A stretch of DNA of 64,000 nucleotides from Corynebacterium sputi DSM 45148 (GCF_000427865.1 NZ_ATYV01000019.1:1-64000), one strand, 5' to 3'. Numbered from the stretch's first letter, positions 9,651-20,396 are shown. The notes: generated from the letters alone by a model not told the origin. A program made the numbers and translations.

Positions 9651-11903
9651 ATGGCCGACGAGCTTTCCGCACGATCCATCCTCGAAGCTGCGGACGTTTC
9701 CCGGCTGGTGGAGGGGAACCACCCAGATCCGTTCTCGGCTCTCGGACCCACCTCCGACGGAAAACATGTGGTGGTCAGAATCCCCGGGGCAGAACAGGTC
9801 TGGGCGATCAACGACACAACCGAGATCACACTGGACCAGCATCCGGACAGCGATTCGATCTTCGTTGGTGACTTCCTCCCGTACTACCGGCTGAAGATTC
9901 AGTGGCCCTCTGGAACGTCGGAAGAACGTGAAGATCCTTACCGGTTCAGCCCCGTCATGGGAGCGATGGATGAGTACTTCATCGGCGAAGGCCGGCACCG
10001 TCGTCTGTGGAAGGTACTGGGGGCGCACCTGGTTACCCACGAGAAGACTGATGGCGTCCATTTTGCTGTCTGGGCCCCCAACGCAAGCCGAGTTTCAGTG
10101 GTCGGCGACTTCAACGACTGGGACTCCACCGCACACCCAATGCGTGCCCGCGGCGCCACCGGTGTCTGGGAGATCTTCGTGCCGGGGCTTTCTGAAGGAA
10201 CCGTCTACAAGTACTCACTACTTGGCCCGGACGGCCAGGGACTTCCGATGAAGGCCGACCCAGTTGGCTTCGGCGCCGAACACCCACCGGCCACCGGTTC
10301 GGTGGTCCGCAAACTCGGACAGCACACCTGGACCGATAGCGCCTGGGTCACCAACCGCTACAAGATCAACTCAATCAATGCTCCCATCAGTGTGTATGAG
10401 GTGCATTTGGGGAGCTGGAAACGTCGGGAAGCAAAAGAGGAGCCGAGGACGAAAGTCCTCGACGCGGACGGACACACGCAGGTCGTCGCCGACAACGGCA
10501 CCCTGCCCCTGACCTACCTGGAGCTGGCGACCGAACTGGTCGACTATGCCCACGACCTCGGATTCACCCACATCGAGGTGCTGCCAATCAGCGAGTTCCC
10601 GTTCGACGGATCCTGGGGATACCAGCCGATCGGACTATTCGCGCCGACGACCCGATACGGCACAGCGGAACAGTTCGCCGCGTTCGTAGATGCCGCGCAT
10701 GCCAAGGGCCTCGGTGTCATCGCTGACTGGGTCCCCGGCCACTTCCCCACCGATGCCCACGGCCTCGGCCGATTCGACGGCACCGCCCTGTACGAACACC
10801 AGGACCCCCGCGAGGGATACCACCCGGACTGGAACACGCTCATCTTCAACTACGGGCGCCCGGAAGTACTGAATTACCTGGTCTCCAACGCGCTGTACTG
10901 GCTCGACGAGTACCACTTGGACGGCCTGCGCGTCGACGCAGTCGCCTCCATGCTGCACCGCGACTACTCCCGCGAAGACGGTGAATGGATCCGCAACAAG
11001 GACGGTGGCCGAGAAAACTACGAGGCCATCGAGTTCGTGAAGCAAGCGAACTACGCCGCATACGAGGAAAACAACGGCATCACCATGATCGCCGAGGAAT
11101 CCACCACCTTCCCCGGTGTGACCCGTCCGGTCCACAATGACGGTCTGGGCTTCGGATACAAGTGGAATCTCGGCTGGATGAACGATTCGCTGCGGTATTT
11201 CGGCAAGGACCCCGCCCACCGCAAGTACCACCAGGACCTGCTGACTTTCGGTATCACCTACTCATTCACCGAGAACTTCCTGCTGCCGATCAGCCATGAC
11301 GAAGTCGTGCACGGCAAAGGCTCGATGTATGGCCGAATGCCGGGCAACCACGCCGACAAACTCGGCAATCTCAAAGCCTTCTACGCCTACATGTGGGGTT
11401 ACCCAGGCAAGAAACTCCTGTTCATGGGCCAAGAAATCGGACAACCGGCGGAGTGGGACAACTACTCCAGCCTCAACTGGTCCGTACTGGAAGATCCCGG
11501 GCACAAGGGCGTCCAGTCCGTGGTGCGCGACCTCAACCGGATCTACCGCTCCGAACCGGCACTGCACAAGTACGACAACGACCCGCGTGGATTCCAGTGG
11601 CTGCTTATCGACGCCTTCGATGAGCAAGTCTTCGCCTGGACCCGGCGAGGCGACCCAGAAGACCCCCACGTCGTGGTCGTGCTGAACCTGACACCCATCG
11701 AAAGAACCGGCTTCCGGGTCGGCTTCCCTGTCGCCGGGCGTTGGCTGGAGAAACTCAACACCGACTCAGAGGCCTACGGCGGCGCTAACCGAGGCAATAC
11801 CGGCGCCATCGAGACCGAAGATGTACCCGCCGGCGGAGAGAAACAGTCCGCCATGCTCACTCTTCCCCCCTTGACCGCGATCTACTTCGTAGAGGAAAAA
11901 TAA
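9651..11903 (+). CDS. glgB: 1,4-alpha-glucan branching enzyme
   Basis: The 750-residue GH13 enzyme makes alpha-1,6 branches in glycogen. It has an N-terminal module, a CBM48-like part ([20 protein letters not shown]), the [10 protein letters not shown] motif, and catalytic blocks [12 protein letters not shown] (nucleophile Asp), [14 protein letters not shown] (acid Glu) and [15 protein letters not shown] (third acid). The length is typical for actinobacterial GlgB. GAGGAG stands before the ATG at 9651. The stop overlaps the glgC start (TAATG), so translation is coupled. The core repeat sequence CGTCGGGAAGC appears at 10422-10432, directly after the WKR motif, where other GlgBs vary in length. 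Confidence 0.96.
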   Translation: MADELSARSILEAADVSRLVEGNHPDPFSALGPTSDGKHVVVRIPGAEQVWAINDTTEITLDQHPDSDSIFVGDFLPYYRLKIQWPSGTSEEREDPYRFSPVMGAMDEYFIGEGRHRRLWKVLGAHLVTHEKTDGVHFAVWAPNASRVSVVGDFNDWDSTAHPMRARGATGVWEIFVPGLSEGTVYKYSLLGPDGQGLPMKADPVGFGAEHPPATGSVVRKLGQHTWTDSAWVTNRYKINSINAPISVYEVHLGSWKRREAKEEPRTKVLDADGHTQVVADNGTLPLTYLELATELVDYAHDLGFTHIEVLPISEFPFDGSWGYQPIGLFAPTTRYGTAEQFAAFVDAAHAKGLGVIADWVPGHFPTDAHGLGRFDGTALYEHQDPREGYHPDWNTLIFNYGRPEVLNYLVSNALYWLDEYHLDGLRVDAVASMLHRDYSREDGEWIRNKDGGRENYEAIEFVKQANYAAYEENNGITMIAEESTTFPGVTRPVHNDGLGFGYKWNLGWMNDSLRYFGKDPAHRKYHQDLLTFGITYSFTENFLLPISHDEVVHGKGSMYGRMPGNHADKLGNLKAFYAYMWGYPGKKLLFMGQEIGQPAEWDNYSSLNWSVLEDPGHKGVQSVVRDLNRIYRSEPALHKYDNDPRGFQWLLIDAFDEQVFAWTRRGDPEDPHVVVVLNLTPIERTGFRVGFPVAGRWLEKLNTDSEAYGGANRGNTGAIETEDVPAGGEKQSAMLTLPPLTAIYFVEEK

Positions 11904-13204
11904 TGTCTCCGACTCGACACTCCGACCGTCTTCCCGCCGGCGCACCGCCGCGTCTGACCAGCCAGGCCATGGCCTTCGTCCTCGCCGGAGGCCGCGGCTC
12001 CCGCCTCAAGGAACTCACCGACCGTCGCGCTAAGCCGGCTGTGCACTTCGGTGGAAAAGCCCGCATCATCGACTTCCCACTGTCCAACGCCTACAACTCA
12101 GGCATCCGGAAGATGGCGGTGGCGACCCAGTACAAGGCGCACTCCCTGATCCGTCACCTGCAGCGTGGCTGGAGCTTCTTCCGTGCAGAGCGTAACGAGT
12201 ACCTGGATATCCTCCCCGCCAGCCAGCGGGTTTCCGAGGACCACTGGTACAAGGGCACCGCTGACGCAGTCCGCCAGAACATAGACATCGTCGACGACTA
12301 CGACGTGAAGTACATCATCGTCCTGGCGGCTGACCACATCTACAAGATGGACTACGAGGTCATGCTGCGTGAGCACGTGTCGACCGGCGCAGACGTCACT
12401 GTCGGCTGTCTGACTGTTCCGCGTGAGCAGGCCAGCGCTTTCGGTGTCATGCACGCGGATGAGACCGGCAAGATCGTCGACTTCCTGGAGAAGCCCGCTG
12501 ACCCGCCGGGGATGCCGGACAACCCGGACATGGCGCTGGCATCGATGGGTATTTACATCTTCGACTGGGCGTACCTGCGCGAGCTGCTCCTGGAGGACTC
12601 CGTCGACAAGGAGTCCAGCCACGACTTCGGCCACGATCTGATTCCGGCGATCGTGGAGGCCGGCGGTGCGTACGCCCACAAGTTCAGCGAGTCCTGCATC
12701 ATGTCCGGCCTGGAGACCGAGCCCTACTGGCGCGACGTAGGAACGATCGACGCGTACTGGCAGGCCAACATCGACCTGACTGAATTCGTTCCGGAACTTG
12801 ATCTCTACGACAATTCCTGGCCGATCTGGACCTACTCCGAGCTCACTCCGCCGGCGAAGTTCGTGCACGACGACGAAGGCCGCCGCGGCATGGCCGTGCA
12901 ATCGCTCGTCGCCGGTAATTCCGTAATCAGTGGTGCCGAGGTCTACAACTCGCTGCTGTCCACCGGTGCGCGTCTACACTCGTTCTCCCAGCTAGACCAT
13001 GTTGTGGCGCTGCCGTACGTCACCGTTAACCGTGGCGCGCGTCTGAAGAACTGTGTGCTCGACTCCGGTCTGGTCATCCCGTCCGGCCTCGTCGTGGGCG
13101 AGGACCCAGAGGAGGATGCCAAGTGGTTCCGTGTCTCTGACGGCGGCACCGTCCTCATTACCCAGCCGATGCTCGACCACCGCGCCGAGAACCTCGACAA
13201 GTAA
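11903..13204 (+). CDS. glgC: Glucose-1-phosphate adenylyltransferase
   Basis: The 433-residue enzyme forms ADP-glucose from ATP and glucose-1-phosphate, the committed step of bacterial glycogen synthesis. It shows the nucleotide-binding start [20 protein letters not shown], then [19 protein letters not shown], the [12 protein letters not shown] substrate loop, and [12 protein letters not shown]; a left-handed helix domain closes it. Its ATG overlaps the glgB stop. glgA follows after 21 bp with its own GAAAGGACC site. The enzyme is normally under allosteric control in this family. Confidence 0.97.
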   Translation: MSPTRHSDRLPAGAPPRLTSQAMAFVLAGGRGSRLKELTDRRAKPAVHFGGKARIIDFPLSNAYNSGIRKMAVATQYKAHSLIRHLQRGWSFFRAERNEYLDILPASQRVSEDHWYKGTADAVRQNIDIVDDYDVKYIIVLAADHIYKMDYEVMLREHVSTGADVTVGCLTVPREQASAFGVMHADETGKIVDFLEKPADPPGMPDNPDMALASMGIYIFDWAYLRELLLEDSVDKESSHDFGHDLIPAIVEAGGAYAHKFSESCIMSGLETEPYWRDVGTIDAYWQANIDLTEFVPELDLYDNSWPIWTYSELTPPAKFVHDDEGRRGMAVQSLVAGNSVISGAEVYNSLLSTGARLHSFSQLDHVVALPYVTVNRGARLKNCVLDSGLVIPSGLVVGEDPEEDAKWFRVSDGGTVLITQPMLDHRAENLDK

Positions 13205-13225
13205 CTCCCCGAAAGGACCCCGACC

Positions 13226-14689
13226 ATGGCCCGTCAGCGCCGTGTTTTGTCAGTCGCGTCGGAGTGCGCACCCCTACTGAAGACCGGCGGTCTTGCAGAC
13301 GTGGTCGGTGCCCTGCCGGCTGCCCTCGAGCCGTATGGCTGGAGCACCCGGATTCTCATGCCCGCGTACCCGGGCATCTTGGACGCCGTCGGCAATACCC
13401 GCCGCATCTGGCGGGATGATGACCTTTTCGGTGGTCCGGCCTGCGTCCGGTATGCGAAGTACAAGGGCCTTGTTCTTTTGCTTCTCGACGCCCCCCACCT
13501 TTTCGATCGGCCAGGCGGCCCGTACAACGTGGACGGACATGATCACCATGACAACCATGTCCGGTTCGCCGCGCTGTCCTGGGTCGGTGCGAGAATCGCG
13601 ATCGAAGGAACCAGCGACCGGTGGCGCCCAGAGATCGTCCACGCGCATGACTGGCAGGCTGGGCTCGTTCCTTCCTACCTTAAGTACGCCAAGTCCGAGA
13701 TCCCGACGGTTCTGACGATCCACAACATCGCCTTCCAAGGTGTGTTCGGACCAGACCAGCTCGACCGGTTGAGGCTGCCCACCTGGGATTTCCACCCGGA
13801 CGGGCTGGAGTACCACGGACTGGTCAGCACGCTGAAGGCTGGACTAATGCACGCGTCACGCATCACCACAGTCAGTCCGACATACGCCGAGGAGCTATGC
13901 GACGGCGCCTTCGGATTTGGCATGGAAGGCGTGGTTCAAGCCCGGACTGACCGCGGCGAAATGTCCGGCATCCTCAACGGCATCGACACCGAGACGTGGG
14001 ATCCAGCAACGGATCCGCACGTCACCCCCTACTCCGCAGCGGCTCCCGAAGACAAAGAGGCCAACCGCCAGGCTCTGCTGGACGAGTTCGGACTCAACGA
14101 GCCCGAGGGTCCCCTTGCTGTCGTCGTCACCAGGCTGTCGCATCAAAAGGGCATCGACATGCTCGTCGACGCTCTGCCCGGTTTCCTGGACAACGGCGGC
14201 GCCGTAGCGATTCTCGGCTCCGGCGACCCAGAGTTGGAGTACCGACTCGGAGACCTGGCGTGGCGCTATCCCGGCAAGGTCGGCCTATACATCGGCTACG
14301 ACGAGGCCAAAAGCCACCGCATGTACGCCGGAGGCGACATCGTGGTCGTGCCCTCGCGTTTCGAACCCTGTGGTCTGACGCAGCTCTACGGTCTGCGCTA
14401 CGGCGCGATCCCGGTCGTCGCCTGCACCGGTGGCCTGCGGGACACCGTCACGGACGCCAACCCAGAGAACCTGGAGAACGGCACCGCAACCGGCTTCACT
14501 TTTGGCGACTGGCGCCAGGGTGGTCACATCGACGCTGGCGCGCTGAGTTTCGCACTCGGACGGGCCTTGGACTTTTACCAGGACCGCGAGGCATGGGTCA
14601 GGCTTCGCGCTCAGGGGATGCACACCCCGGTCGACTGGGGCGTATCTGCCAGCCGGTACGGCACCCTGTTCACCGAGCTAGCGCTGTAA
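13226..14689 (+). CDS. glgA: Glycogen synthase, GT5 (KTGGLAD) type
   Basis: The 487-residue enzyme adds glucose from ADP-glucose to glycogen. It starts with VLSVASECAPLLKTGGLADV, the GT5 signature that binds ADP-glucose, followed by HAHDWQAGLVPSYL, SGILNGIDTETWDP and the C-terminal donor-site motif SRFEPCGLTQLYGLRYG. Many actinobacteria use a GT4-type GlgA/GlgM instead, so a GT5 enzyme co-oriented with glgC is worth noting. It lies in the glgB-C-A-X cluster and a spacing of 34 bp leads to glgX. Confidence 0.95.
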   Translation: MARQRRVLSVASECAPLLKTGGLADVVGALPAALEPYGWSTRILMPAYPGILDAVGNTRRIWRDDDLFGGPACVRYAKYKGLVLLLLDAPHLFDRPGGPYNVDGHDHHDNHVRFAALSWVGARIAIEGTSDRWRPEIVHAHDWQAGLVPSYLKYAKSEIPTVLTIHNIAFQGVFGPDQLDRLRLPTWDFHPDGLEYHGLVSTLKAGLMHASRITTVSPTYAEELCDGAFGFGMEGVVQARTDRGEMSGILNGIDTETWDPATDPHVTPYSAAAPEDKEANRQALLDEFGLNEPEGPLAVVVTRLSHQKGIDMLVDALPGFLDNGGAVAILGSGDPELEYRLGDLAWRYPGKVGLYIGYDEAKSHRMYAGGDIVVVPSRFEPCGLTQLYGLRYGAIPVVACTGGLRDTVTDANPENLENGTATGFTFGDWRQGGHIDAGALSFALGRALDFYQDREAWVRLRAQGMHTPVDWGVSASRYGTLFTELAL

Positions 14690-14723
14690 TCGCGCTATCT
14701 GTCTGAAACGTCAATCTGGCACT

Positions 14724-16868
14724 GTGGACACCGTGAACAACAACAACGCTGGAAGCAAGGTGCACCACCCAGTCACGTCAGGTCGATCCTGGCCCCTGGG
14801 TGTCACCGTCGATCCCGCCGGTGTGAATGTCGCGGTGTGGGCACCAGAGGCAGACGCAGTAAAACTGTGTCTGTTCGATGACTCCGATACCGAGACCCGC
14901 ATCACCCTCCCCTTCCGCGACGGTGACGTTTGGCATGGACATGTCGCAGATGTTGCGCCCGGGACCCGCTACGGACTGCGTGCCAACGGACCGTTCGACC
15001 CCCGTGCAGGTCTTCGCTTTAATGAGGCGAAACTGCTGATTGACCCCTATGCCCGTCTAATCGACGGCCCGCTGGTGTGGGATCCGCTCATGGTTGACTG
15101 TGTCGTCGAACCCGACGGCGACTTCACGTTGGACTACCGGGACAGTGCTCCGGTGGTGCCCAAGGCGATTGTGGCTGCGCCGACTGTCGACGGTCCCGAC
15201 CCTGCCTCGAACCGCCCGCTGCATGACCTCTCAGACATGGTCATCTACGAAGGCCACCTCAAGGGCCTCACGGCGACTCACCCCGATGTTCCCGAGGAGC
15301 TCCGCGGCACCTACGCCGGCATGGCGCACCCGGCAATCATCAAGCACCTTAAGGACCTTGGCATCTCTGCCATCGAGTTTCTTCCGTTGCAGGCATTCAT
15401 CGACGACGAATACTTGGTGGACCGCGGCCTGACGAACTACTGGGGTTACCAGCCGATCTGCTGGCTCGCCCCAGAGCCGCGCTACGCCAAGGAAGACGCC
15501 GACGCTGAACTGCGCCATCTGGTGCACACGCTGCACGAGGCCGGGATCGAAGTATTCCTCGACGTGGTCTACAACCACACCGGTGAAGGCGACGGACTCG
15601 GCCCGCATGTCAGCTACCGAGGCCTCCACAACCGCGGCTACTACCGACTGACCGGCAATGGCCACCACTACGTCAATGACACCGGGACCGGAAACACCGT
15701 CGCGGCTGAAGAGCCGATGGTGATGCGCCTGATGCTGGATAGCCTCCGGCACTGGGTCGAGCACTACGGCTTCGATGGATTCCGCTTCGACCTCGCGGCA
15801 ACCGTCGGGCGCACCGAGCACGGATTCAAACCCACGGGCGCCTTCTTCCAGGCTGCCCGCCAGGATCCGGTGCTCGCGACGACCAAGCTCATCGCCGAGC
15901 CCTGGGACATCGGCCCCGGCGGATACCAGCTCGGTCACTTCCCTTTCCCGTGGTCGGAGTGGAATGACTGGTACCGCGACCGCGTCCGCCGAGTGTGGCG
16001 TGGTGAGCCGATGGGTCAGCTCGGTCTGGCATCGGCGGTCCTGGGTTCCTCCGGTGTCTTCGATAATTCCGGCCGTGGCTCCAATGCCTCCATCAACTTC
16101 GTCACTGCCCACGACGGATACACCTTGGCCGACGCCGTCTCCTACGTCCAGAAGCACAACTGGGCGAACCTCGAAGAAAACCGCGACGGCCATGGGGACA
16201 ACTACTCTGACAACTTCGGTGTCGAAGGACCGTCCGAAGATCCGTGGGTGGTCGATTCTCGTCGCCGTAGGGTCCGCGGCATGCTCGCGACCTTGCTGGT
16301 GTCCCAGGGTGTTCCGATGATTCTCGCCGGAGACGAAATCGGCAATACCCAGGGCGGAAACAACAACGCTTACGCCCAGGACAACGAGATCGGCTGGTTG
16401 GACTGGACCTCGGCGGATCCGTCACTGACGGAGTACGTCCGAGATCTCATCGCCGTCCGCCACCGGTTGCCGGTGCTGCGTCAACGCACATTCCTCCATA
16501 GCCGGAAGCGGGCAGACGGGCTGCCGGAGGTCGTGTGGACTCGGGCAGATGGAGAAACCCCCGGCAATGACGACTGGCACAGCTCCGATTTCCGTACCGT
16601 CGCGGTGCAGATCCGCGGTGCCAGCGACGACCCCAATGGTGCGGGCGTGGATGACCATGTCCTGATCATCATCAGCCTGGGTGGCGACACAGACGTCACC
16701 CTTCCCGACCCCAGTGACGGCCGCCGCTGGCAGCTGGAGATCGACTCAGCGCGCCACGGGAATGACGATAAAACCCCGCTTCCCGACGTTTCCGGCCCGG
16801 ACTCTCCGACCACCTACCCTGCACTGTCTCAGTCGATTGTGGTTCTTTCCGCGATCGACAGTGACTGA
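14724..16868 (+). CDS. glgX: Glycogen debranching enzyme
   Basis: The 714-residue GH13 isoamylase-type enzyme cuts alpha-1,6 branches of phosphorylase limit dextrin. Blocks visible: N-terminal GVNVAVWAPEADAVKLCLFD (CBM48), VYNHTGEGDGLGP, FDGFRFDLAATVGR (nucleophile Asp), LIAEPWDIGPGGYQLG (acid Glu) and FVTAHDGYTLADAVSYVQKH. The length is normal. The start is GTG 14724; a second in-frame GTG lies at 14733. It works with GlgP to degrade glycogen fully. The C-terminal end contains the sequence of the repeat core (16778-16788) but with a weak tract. Confidence 0.95.
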   Translation: MDTVNNNNAGSKVHHPVTSGRSWPLGVTVDPAGVNVAVWAPEADAVKLCLFDDSDTETRITLPFRDGDVWHGHVADVAPGTRYGLRANGPFDPRAGLRFNEAKLLIDPYARLIDGPLVWDPLMVDCVVEPDGDFTLDYRDSAPVVPKAIVAAPTVDGPDPASNRPLHDLSDMVIYEGHLKGLTATHPDVPEELRGTYAGMAHPAIIKHLKDLGISAIEFLPLQAFIDDEYLVDRGLTNYWGYQPICWLAPEPRYAKEDADAELRHLVHTLHEAGIEVFLDVVYNHTGEGDGLGPHVSYRGLHNRGYYRLTGNGHHYVNDTGTGNTVAAEEPMVMRLMLDSLRHWVEHYGFDGFRFDLAATVGRTEHGFKPTGAFFQAARQDPVLATTKLIAEPWDIGPGGYQLGHFPFPWSEWNDWYRDRVRRVWRGEPMGQLGLASAVLGSSGVFDNSGRGSNASINFVTAHDGYTLADAVSYVQKHNWANLEENRDGHGDNYSDNFGVEGPSEDPWVVDSRRRRVRGMLATLLVSQGVPMILAGDEIGNTQGGNNNAYAQDNEIGWLDWTSADPSLTEYVRDLIAVRHRLPVLRQRTFLHSRKRADGLPEVVWTRADGETPGNDDWHSSDFRTVAVQIRGASDDPNGAGVDDHVLIIISLGGDTDVTLPDPSDGRRWQLEIDSARHGNDDKTPLPDVSGPDSPTTYPALSQSIVVLSAIDSD

Positions 16869-16909
16869 CCTTCCATTCCAGATCACGCCACCGACGAAAG
16901 GGCTCTTCC

Positions 16910-18649
16910 GTGACCTCTGCCTCCTCCGCAAGCTCCGCGTCCAAGTTGACGAAGGCTGCTCCGTTCCATCCTTCCTCTGAACAAGATGAATGGTGGCGAA
17001 GTGGAGTGATCTACCAGGTATATCCGCGCTCCTTCGCAGACGCGAATGGTGACGGAATTGGAGATATGAAGGGCATCGCCTCACGGTTGGAGTACCTGCG
17101 GGGCATCGGTGTGGACGCCGTGTGGATCTCGCCGTTTTATCCTTCACCCCAGAAGGACGCAGGTTATGACGTGTCCGATTACTGCGACGTCGAGCCCATG
17201 TTCGGCAACCTCCGCGACGCCGACGACCTAATCGAGCGAGCCCACGAACTGGGCCTGAAGGTGATCTTCGATCTGGTTCCGAACCACACAAGCGATCAGC
17301 ATCCGTGGTTCCAGCGGGCTTTGGCCGCCGAGCCGGGTTCCTATGAGCGCGACTGGTACATCTTCCGGGACATTGACCCGGAGAACCCTGATACTCCGCC
17401 GAACAATTGGGAGTCTGTCTTCGGCAACTCCGCGTGGTCGAAGACTCCCAACGAGGACCAGTGGTACCTGCACCTCTTCGATTCCAGCCAGCCGGACCTG
17501 AACTGGAACAAGCAGGCAGTGCGCGAGGCGTTCCTCGACATCCTGAGATTCTGGTTGGACCGCGGGGTCGACGGATTCCGGGTGGATGTCGCACACGGTC
17601 TAGTCAAAGCAGACGGACTTCCGGATGCAAAGATGACCACGCGCGAAATGGCCGGCGACGGCATGGCAACGCAGACTTCTCCCTATTGGGACCAGGACGG
17701 CGTCCACGAGATTTACCCGGAGTGGCGGAAGCTCCTCGATACTTACCCGGGTGACCGCGCGATGGTCGCCGAGGCCTGGGTCGAGCCGTACTCCCGCATC
17801 GCCCGCTACGTCCGCCCCAATGAATTCCACCAAGCCTTCAACTTCTCATTCCTTGACGCTCCGTGGGACGCATCCTTCCTTGCTAAGTGTATCCGGGAGA
17901 CCTACGAGGCCAATGACATCGTCGGGGCCCCGGCCACCTGGGTCCTGTCGAATCATGACGTGATCCGCCCGGCCACCCGCCTGGCGCTGGACCCGAAGCA
18001 CCTGGTGTCCCAGTTGGCGGAGGCCGTCCCGGAGCCGGACCCAGTCGTCGGCGCCCACCGTGCCCGCGCCGCGTCGACTCTGATGCTCGGACTGCCCGGC
18101 AGCGGATACCTATACCAGGGCGAAGAGCTGGGACTTCCGGAGGTCCTCGACCTTGACGATGCCTCCCGCGAAGACCCCATCTTCATCCGCACCGCCGGTG
18201 AGCGTCTCGGCCGCGACGGCTGCCGCGTGCCGATCCCTTGGGTCAAGGACGCCCCCTCCTACGGCTTCGGCAAAAACGACAACTCGTGGCTGCCACAACC
18301 GGAGTGCTTCGGAGACATAGCTGTGGACCAGCAAGAGGGCGACCCGAACTCCGCTCTGGAGCTGTACCGGACCTTGCTTCGGGTCCGCCGTGAGCGCGGT
18401 CTCGGATCCGGGTCGCTCGACTTCATCGAGCCCGCCGAGTTGACCGCTAGCGCCGACGATTCCATTGCTGACGACTCAGGCCTCCTCATCTTCGATGTCA
18501 GCTCCGAGGCTGGAACGACTCGCGTGGTTCTGAACACCGGCACCACCCCGTGGCGGATCCCCGACAACGCCCGGGTCCTCGTCAGCAGCTGGCCGGGAGT
18601 CACCGATTCGGTGCTGACCGACTGCGCAGTCTGGCTAGCGCTCGACTAA
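16910..18649 (+). CDS. GH13 alpha-glucosidase / oligo-1,6-glucosidase
   Basis: The 579-residue enzyme releases glucose from maltose, isomaltose or short dextrins in the cytosol. It has WWRSGVIYQVYPRSFADANG near the start, FDLVPNHTSDQHPWF, DGFRVDVAHGLVKADGLPD (nucleophile Asp), VAEAWVEPYSRIARYV (acid Glu) and TWVLSNHDVIRP (third acid). The GTG at 16910 follows GAAAGGG. It is the last gene of the glg run, 41 bp after glgX. Exact specificity (1,4 against 1,6, or transglucosylation) cannot be read from the motifs. Confidence 0.9.
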   Translation: MTSASSASSASKLTKAAPFHPSSEQDEWWRSGVIYQVYPRSFADANGDGIGDMKGIASRLEYLRGIGVDAVWISPFYPSPQKDAGYDVSDYCDVEPMFGNLRDADDLIERAHELGLKVIFDLVPNHTSDQHPWFQRALAAEPGSYERDWYIFRDIDPENPDTPPNNWESVFGNSAWSKTPNEDQWYLHLFDSSQPDLNWNKQAVREAFLDILRFWLDRGVDGFRVDVAHGLVKADGLPDAKMTTREMAGDGMATQTSPYWDQDGVHEIYPEWRKLLDTYPGDRAMVAEAWVEPYSRIARYVRPNEFHQAFNFSFLDAPWDASFLAKCIRETYEANDIVGAPATWVLSNHDVIRPATRLALDPKHLVSQLAEAVPEPDPVVGAHRARAASTLMLGLPGSGYLYQGEELGLPEVLDLDDASREDPIFIRTAGERLGRDGCRVPIPWVKDAPSYGFGKNDNSWLPQPECFGDIAVDQQEGDPNSALELYRTLLRVRRERGLGSGSLDFIEPAELTASADDSIADDSGLLIFDVSSEAGTTRVVLNTGTTPWRIPDNARVLVSSWPGVTDSVLTDCAVWLALD

Positions 18650-18821
18650 CCGCCCTAGCCGGCTGCAGGTCCGGCAGAGGGTTCCTCGCCGAGTGGCATT
18701 ATGTGGACCAAAATCGGCTGATTCTGCAACATCCCGGGTAACTGGCTGCCACAGAGCGAGGTGCTGATCTCGGATATCGCTATCCTTGAGTGAACTATCG
18801 CCCTTCCCTGCGGAGGTTCTC

Positions 18822-19235
18822 ATGGTCAGCATCGATGACGTCCGGCGCATCGCACTGGATTTCCCCGAAGTCTTCGAAAAAGTGTCGGGTTATGACGGCG
18901 CCCCCACCTGGCGAACCAAACGCGGCCTCGTCGTCTGGGAACGACTTCCCAGCAAGACGGACTTGAAGCAATTGGAAGAACGTGGAACTCCGTGGCCCGA
19001 CGAGCCAGTTGGATCCATCCACGTCAACGACATGGAGAACAAGGATTCGCTCCTCCAGAGTTATCCGGACCTCCTGTTCGACGTTCCCCATATGGAGGGC
19101 TACCCTGTGGTGCTCTTCACCCTGGCGGATATGGACGAGGAATTTCTCCGTGAATTGATCGCTGAGGCATGGCTGACCAGGGTCTCCAAGCGAACCGCGA
19201 AGGCCTGGCTCCAGGAACAGGGCCTAGAGGAATAG
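18822..19235 (+). CDS. MmcQ/YjbR-family protein
   Basis: The 137-residue protein matches the MmcQ/YjbR fold: VSIDDVRRIALDFPEVFEKV at the start, a WRTKRGLVVWERL strand pair, and EFLRELIAEAWLTRVSKRTAK at the end. The family has a CyaY-like, DNA-binding-like fold but no agreed function. The ATG at 18822 has GGAGG 7 nt upstream; a longer frame begins 36 bp earlier without one. It converges on the pxp operon with 9 bp between stops. Confidence 0.8.
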   Translation: MVSIDDVRRIALDFPEVFEKVSGYDGAPTWRTKRGLVVWERLPSKTDLKQLEERGTPWPDEPVGSIHVNDMENKDSLLQSYPDLLFDVPHMEGYPVVLFTLADMDEEFLRELIAEAWLTRVSKRTAKAWLQEQGLEE

Positions 19236-19244
19236 CATGCCCGT

Positions 19245-20396
19245 TCAGGCAGAGTCCCCGCTGTCCTCATCGTGGTCGACTCGTTCGATTCCGAGCAGAT
19301 CCAGTGTCGCGGGAGAAGCGCCGACCTCCGCTGGCTGACCGTCGATTTCTACGGTGAATCGGATAAGATCGGCGAACTCCTGGCCCCACAATTCTTCTGG
19401 ATGTGTGGCCGGCGGTGCAGGTTCCAGATCCTGTGCGGACTTCTTGTTCAGCCAGTTTTCTTCAAGCCAGTGGGAGTGAACGCCCAGACGCTCGAGGTCA
19501 GTGAAGTCAGGGTCGCGGAGGAGTGACAGGTGGAAGGGAATGAGCGTCGGGACGCCGATGGCCTCGAACTCATTCAGTGCACGAGCAGCGATAGCCAATG
19601 CATGATTCCGGTCGGTACCGCAAGCGGTGATTGTCGCCAGGAGTGAGTCATCGTCACCGATCAGTGTCGGCCTCGTCGTGGTGCGGTGTACCGCCGCATC
19701 CACACGGACTCCATAACCGCCGGGTACCCGGAGCCCCTGCAAAACCCCGGGTTCGCGAAGAAATCCGAGAGCCGGATCCTCTGCGTGGATGGCGAATTCA
19801 ATGGCGTGACCGCGGCATTCGATGGCAGCGGAAGCCGCAAGTGTTCCTCCATCTGCCAGTCGGAGTTGCTCCCGGTAGAGGTCGAGGCCGGTAACCTGTT
19901 CAATCGCCGAGCACCCAATAGTCGGGACTTCAGCGAGTCCGAGGTCGACAACTGAGTACCCCACGGCTGGTTCCAGGACGGCGACGCCTTGGAAATGTGC
20001 CTTCGCAGCAGCGTCATGGGCTGCCTCCATCAGTTCCTGCACGACCTGTTCAGAAAGAAATGGTGCCGGAGATTCCACGACGATGGGTTCACCACGGCGC
20101 TGTACGGAGGAACCCGTAGTGCCAAGGATCTCTACCGACCCATGGCGATCACGCCGAATCCACACACCAATGCGACGGTCGCGATTGCGGTCATCCGCCA
20201 CCGGAGGCAGAGAAGGCAGCGGGAAAGTCTCGAGGCTCGGATGGAAGTCGGAGGAAAAGGCGTCGTCGGCCATGGTGATGTGAAGGGCATCGATGTCCTG
20301 GTCGAAGACCGCAGTAGATCGATGTCCTGCATCACGAATTGCCTGGATGGCCCGAACAGCGGAGAGACCGGTGAAGGGAACGAGGATGTCTCTCAT
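19245..20396 (-). CDS. Degenerate biotin-carboxylase-like protein of the pxp operon
   Basis: The 383-residue protein aligns to biotin carboxylase ends but not its core. Residues 1-50 resemble the first domain (AIRDAGHRSTAVFDQDIDAL against the usual RSVAVYSDAD..), but the NRGEIA motif is FTGLSA. About 145 residues that normally carry the B domain with the glycine-rich ATP loop are missing. Residues 80-110 match the IQVLxDxxGN..RDCSxQRR segment (IRRDRHGSVEI, GSSVQRRGEP). The NTRIQVEHPVTE catalytic segment is replaced by PTIGCSAIEQVTG. The C-terminal domain (ECRGHAIEFAIHAEDP) is kept. It should not carboxylate biotin. It overlaps pxpB-pxpC by 4 bp and may have a structural or regulatory role. 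The frame is intact, so it is not a simple pseudogene. Confidence 0.75.
   Translation of the reverse strand: MRDILVPFTGLSAVRAIQAIRDAGHRSTAVFDQDIDALHITMADDAFSSDFHPSLETFPLPSLPPVADDRNRDRRIGVWIRRDRHGSVEILGTTGSSVQRRGEPIVVESPAPFLSEQVVQELMEAAHDAAAKAHFQGVAVLEPAVGYSVVDLGLAEVPTIGCSAIEQVTGLDLYREQLRLADGGTLAASAAIECRGHAIEFAIHAEDPALGFLREPGVLQGLRVPGGYGVRVDAAVHRTTTRPTLIGDDDSLLATITACGTDRNHALAIAARALNEFEAIGVPTLIPFHLSLLRDPDFTDLERLGVHSHWLEENWLNKKSAQDLEPAPPATHPEELWGQEFADLIRFTVEIDGQPAEVGASPATLDLLGIERVDHDEDSGDSA

Noticed and set aside
13480..13499. GCTTCTCGACG followed by CCCCCCACC in glgA as a repeat copy
   Set aside because: It encodes LLLDAPHLF, a conserved GlgA segment, so the match may be due to codon choice; not counted.
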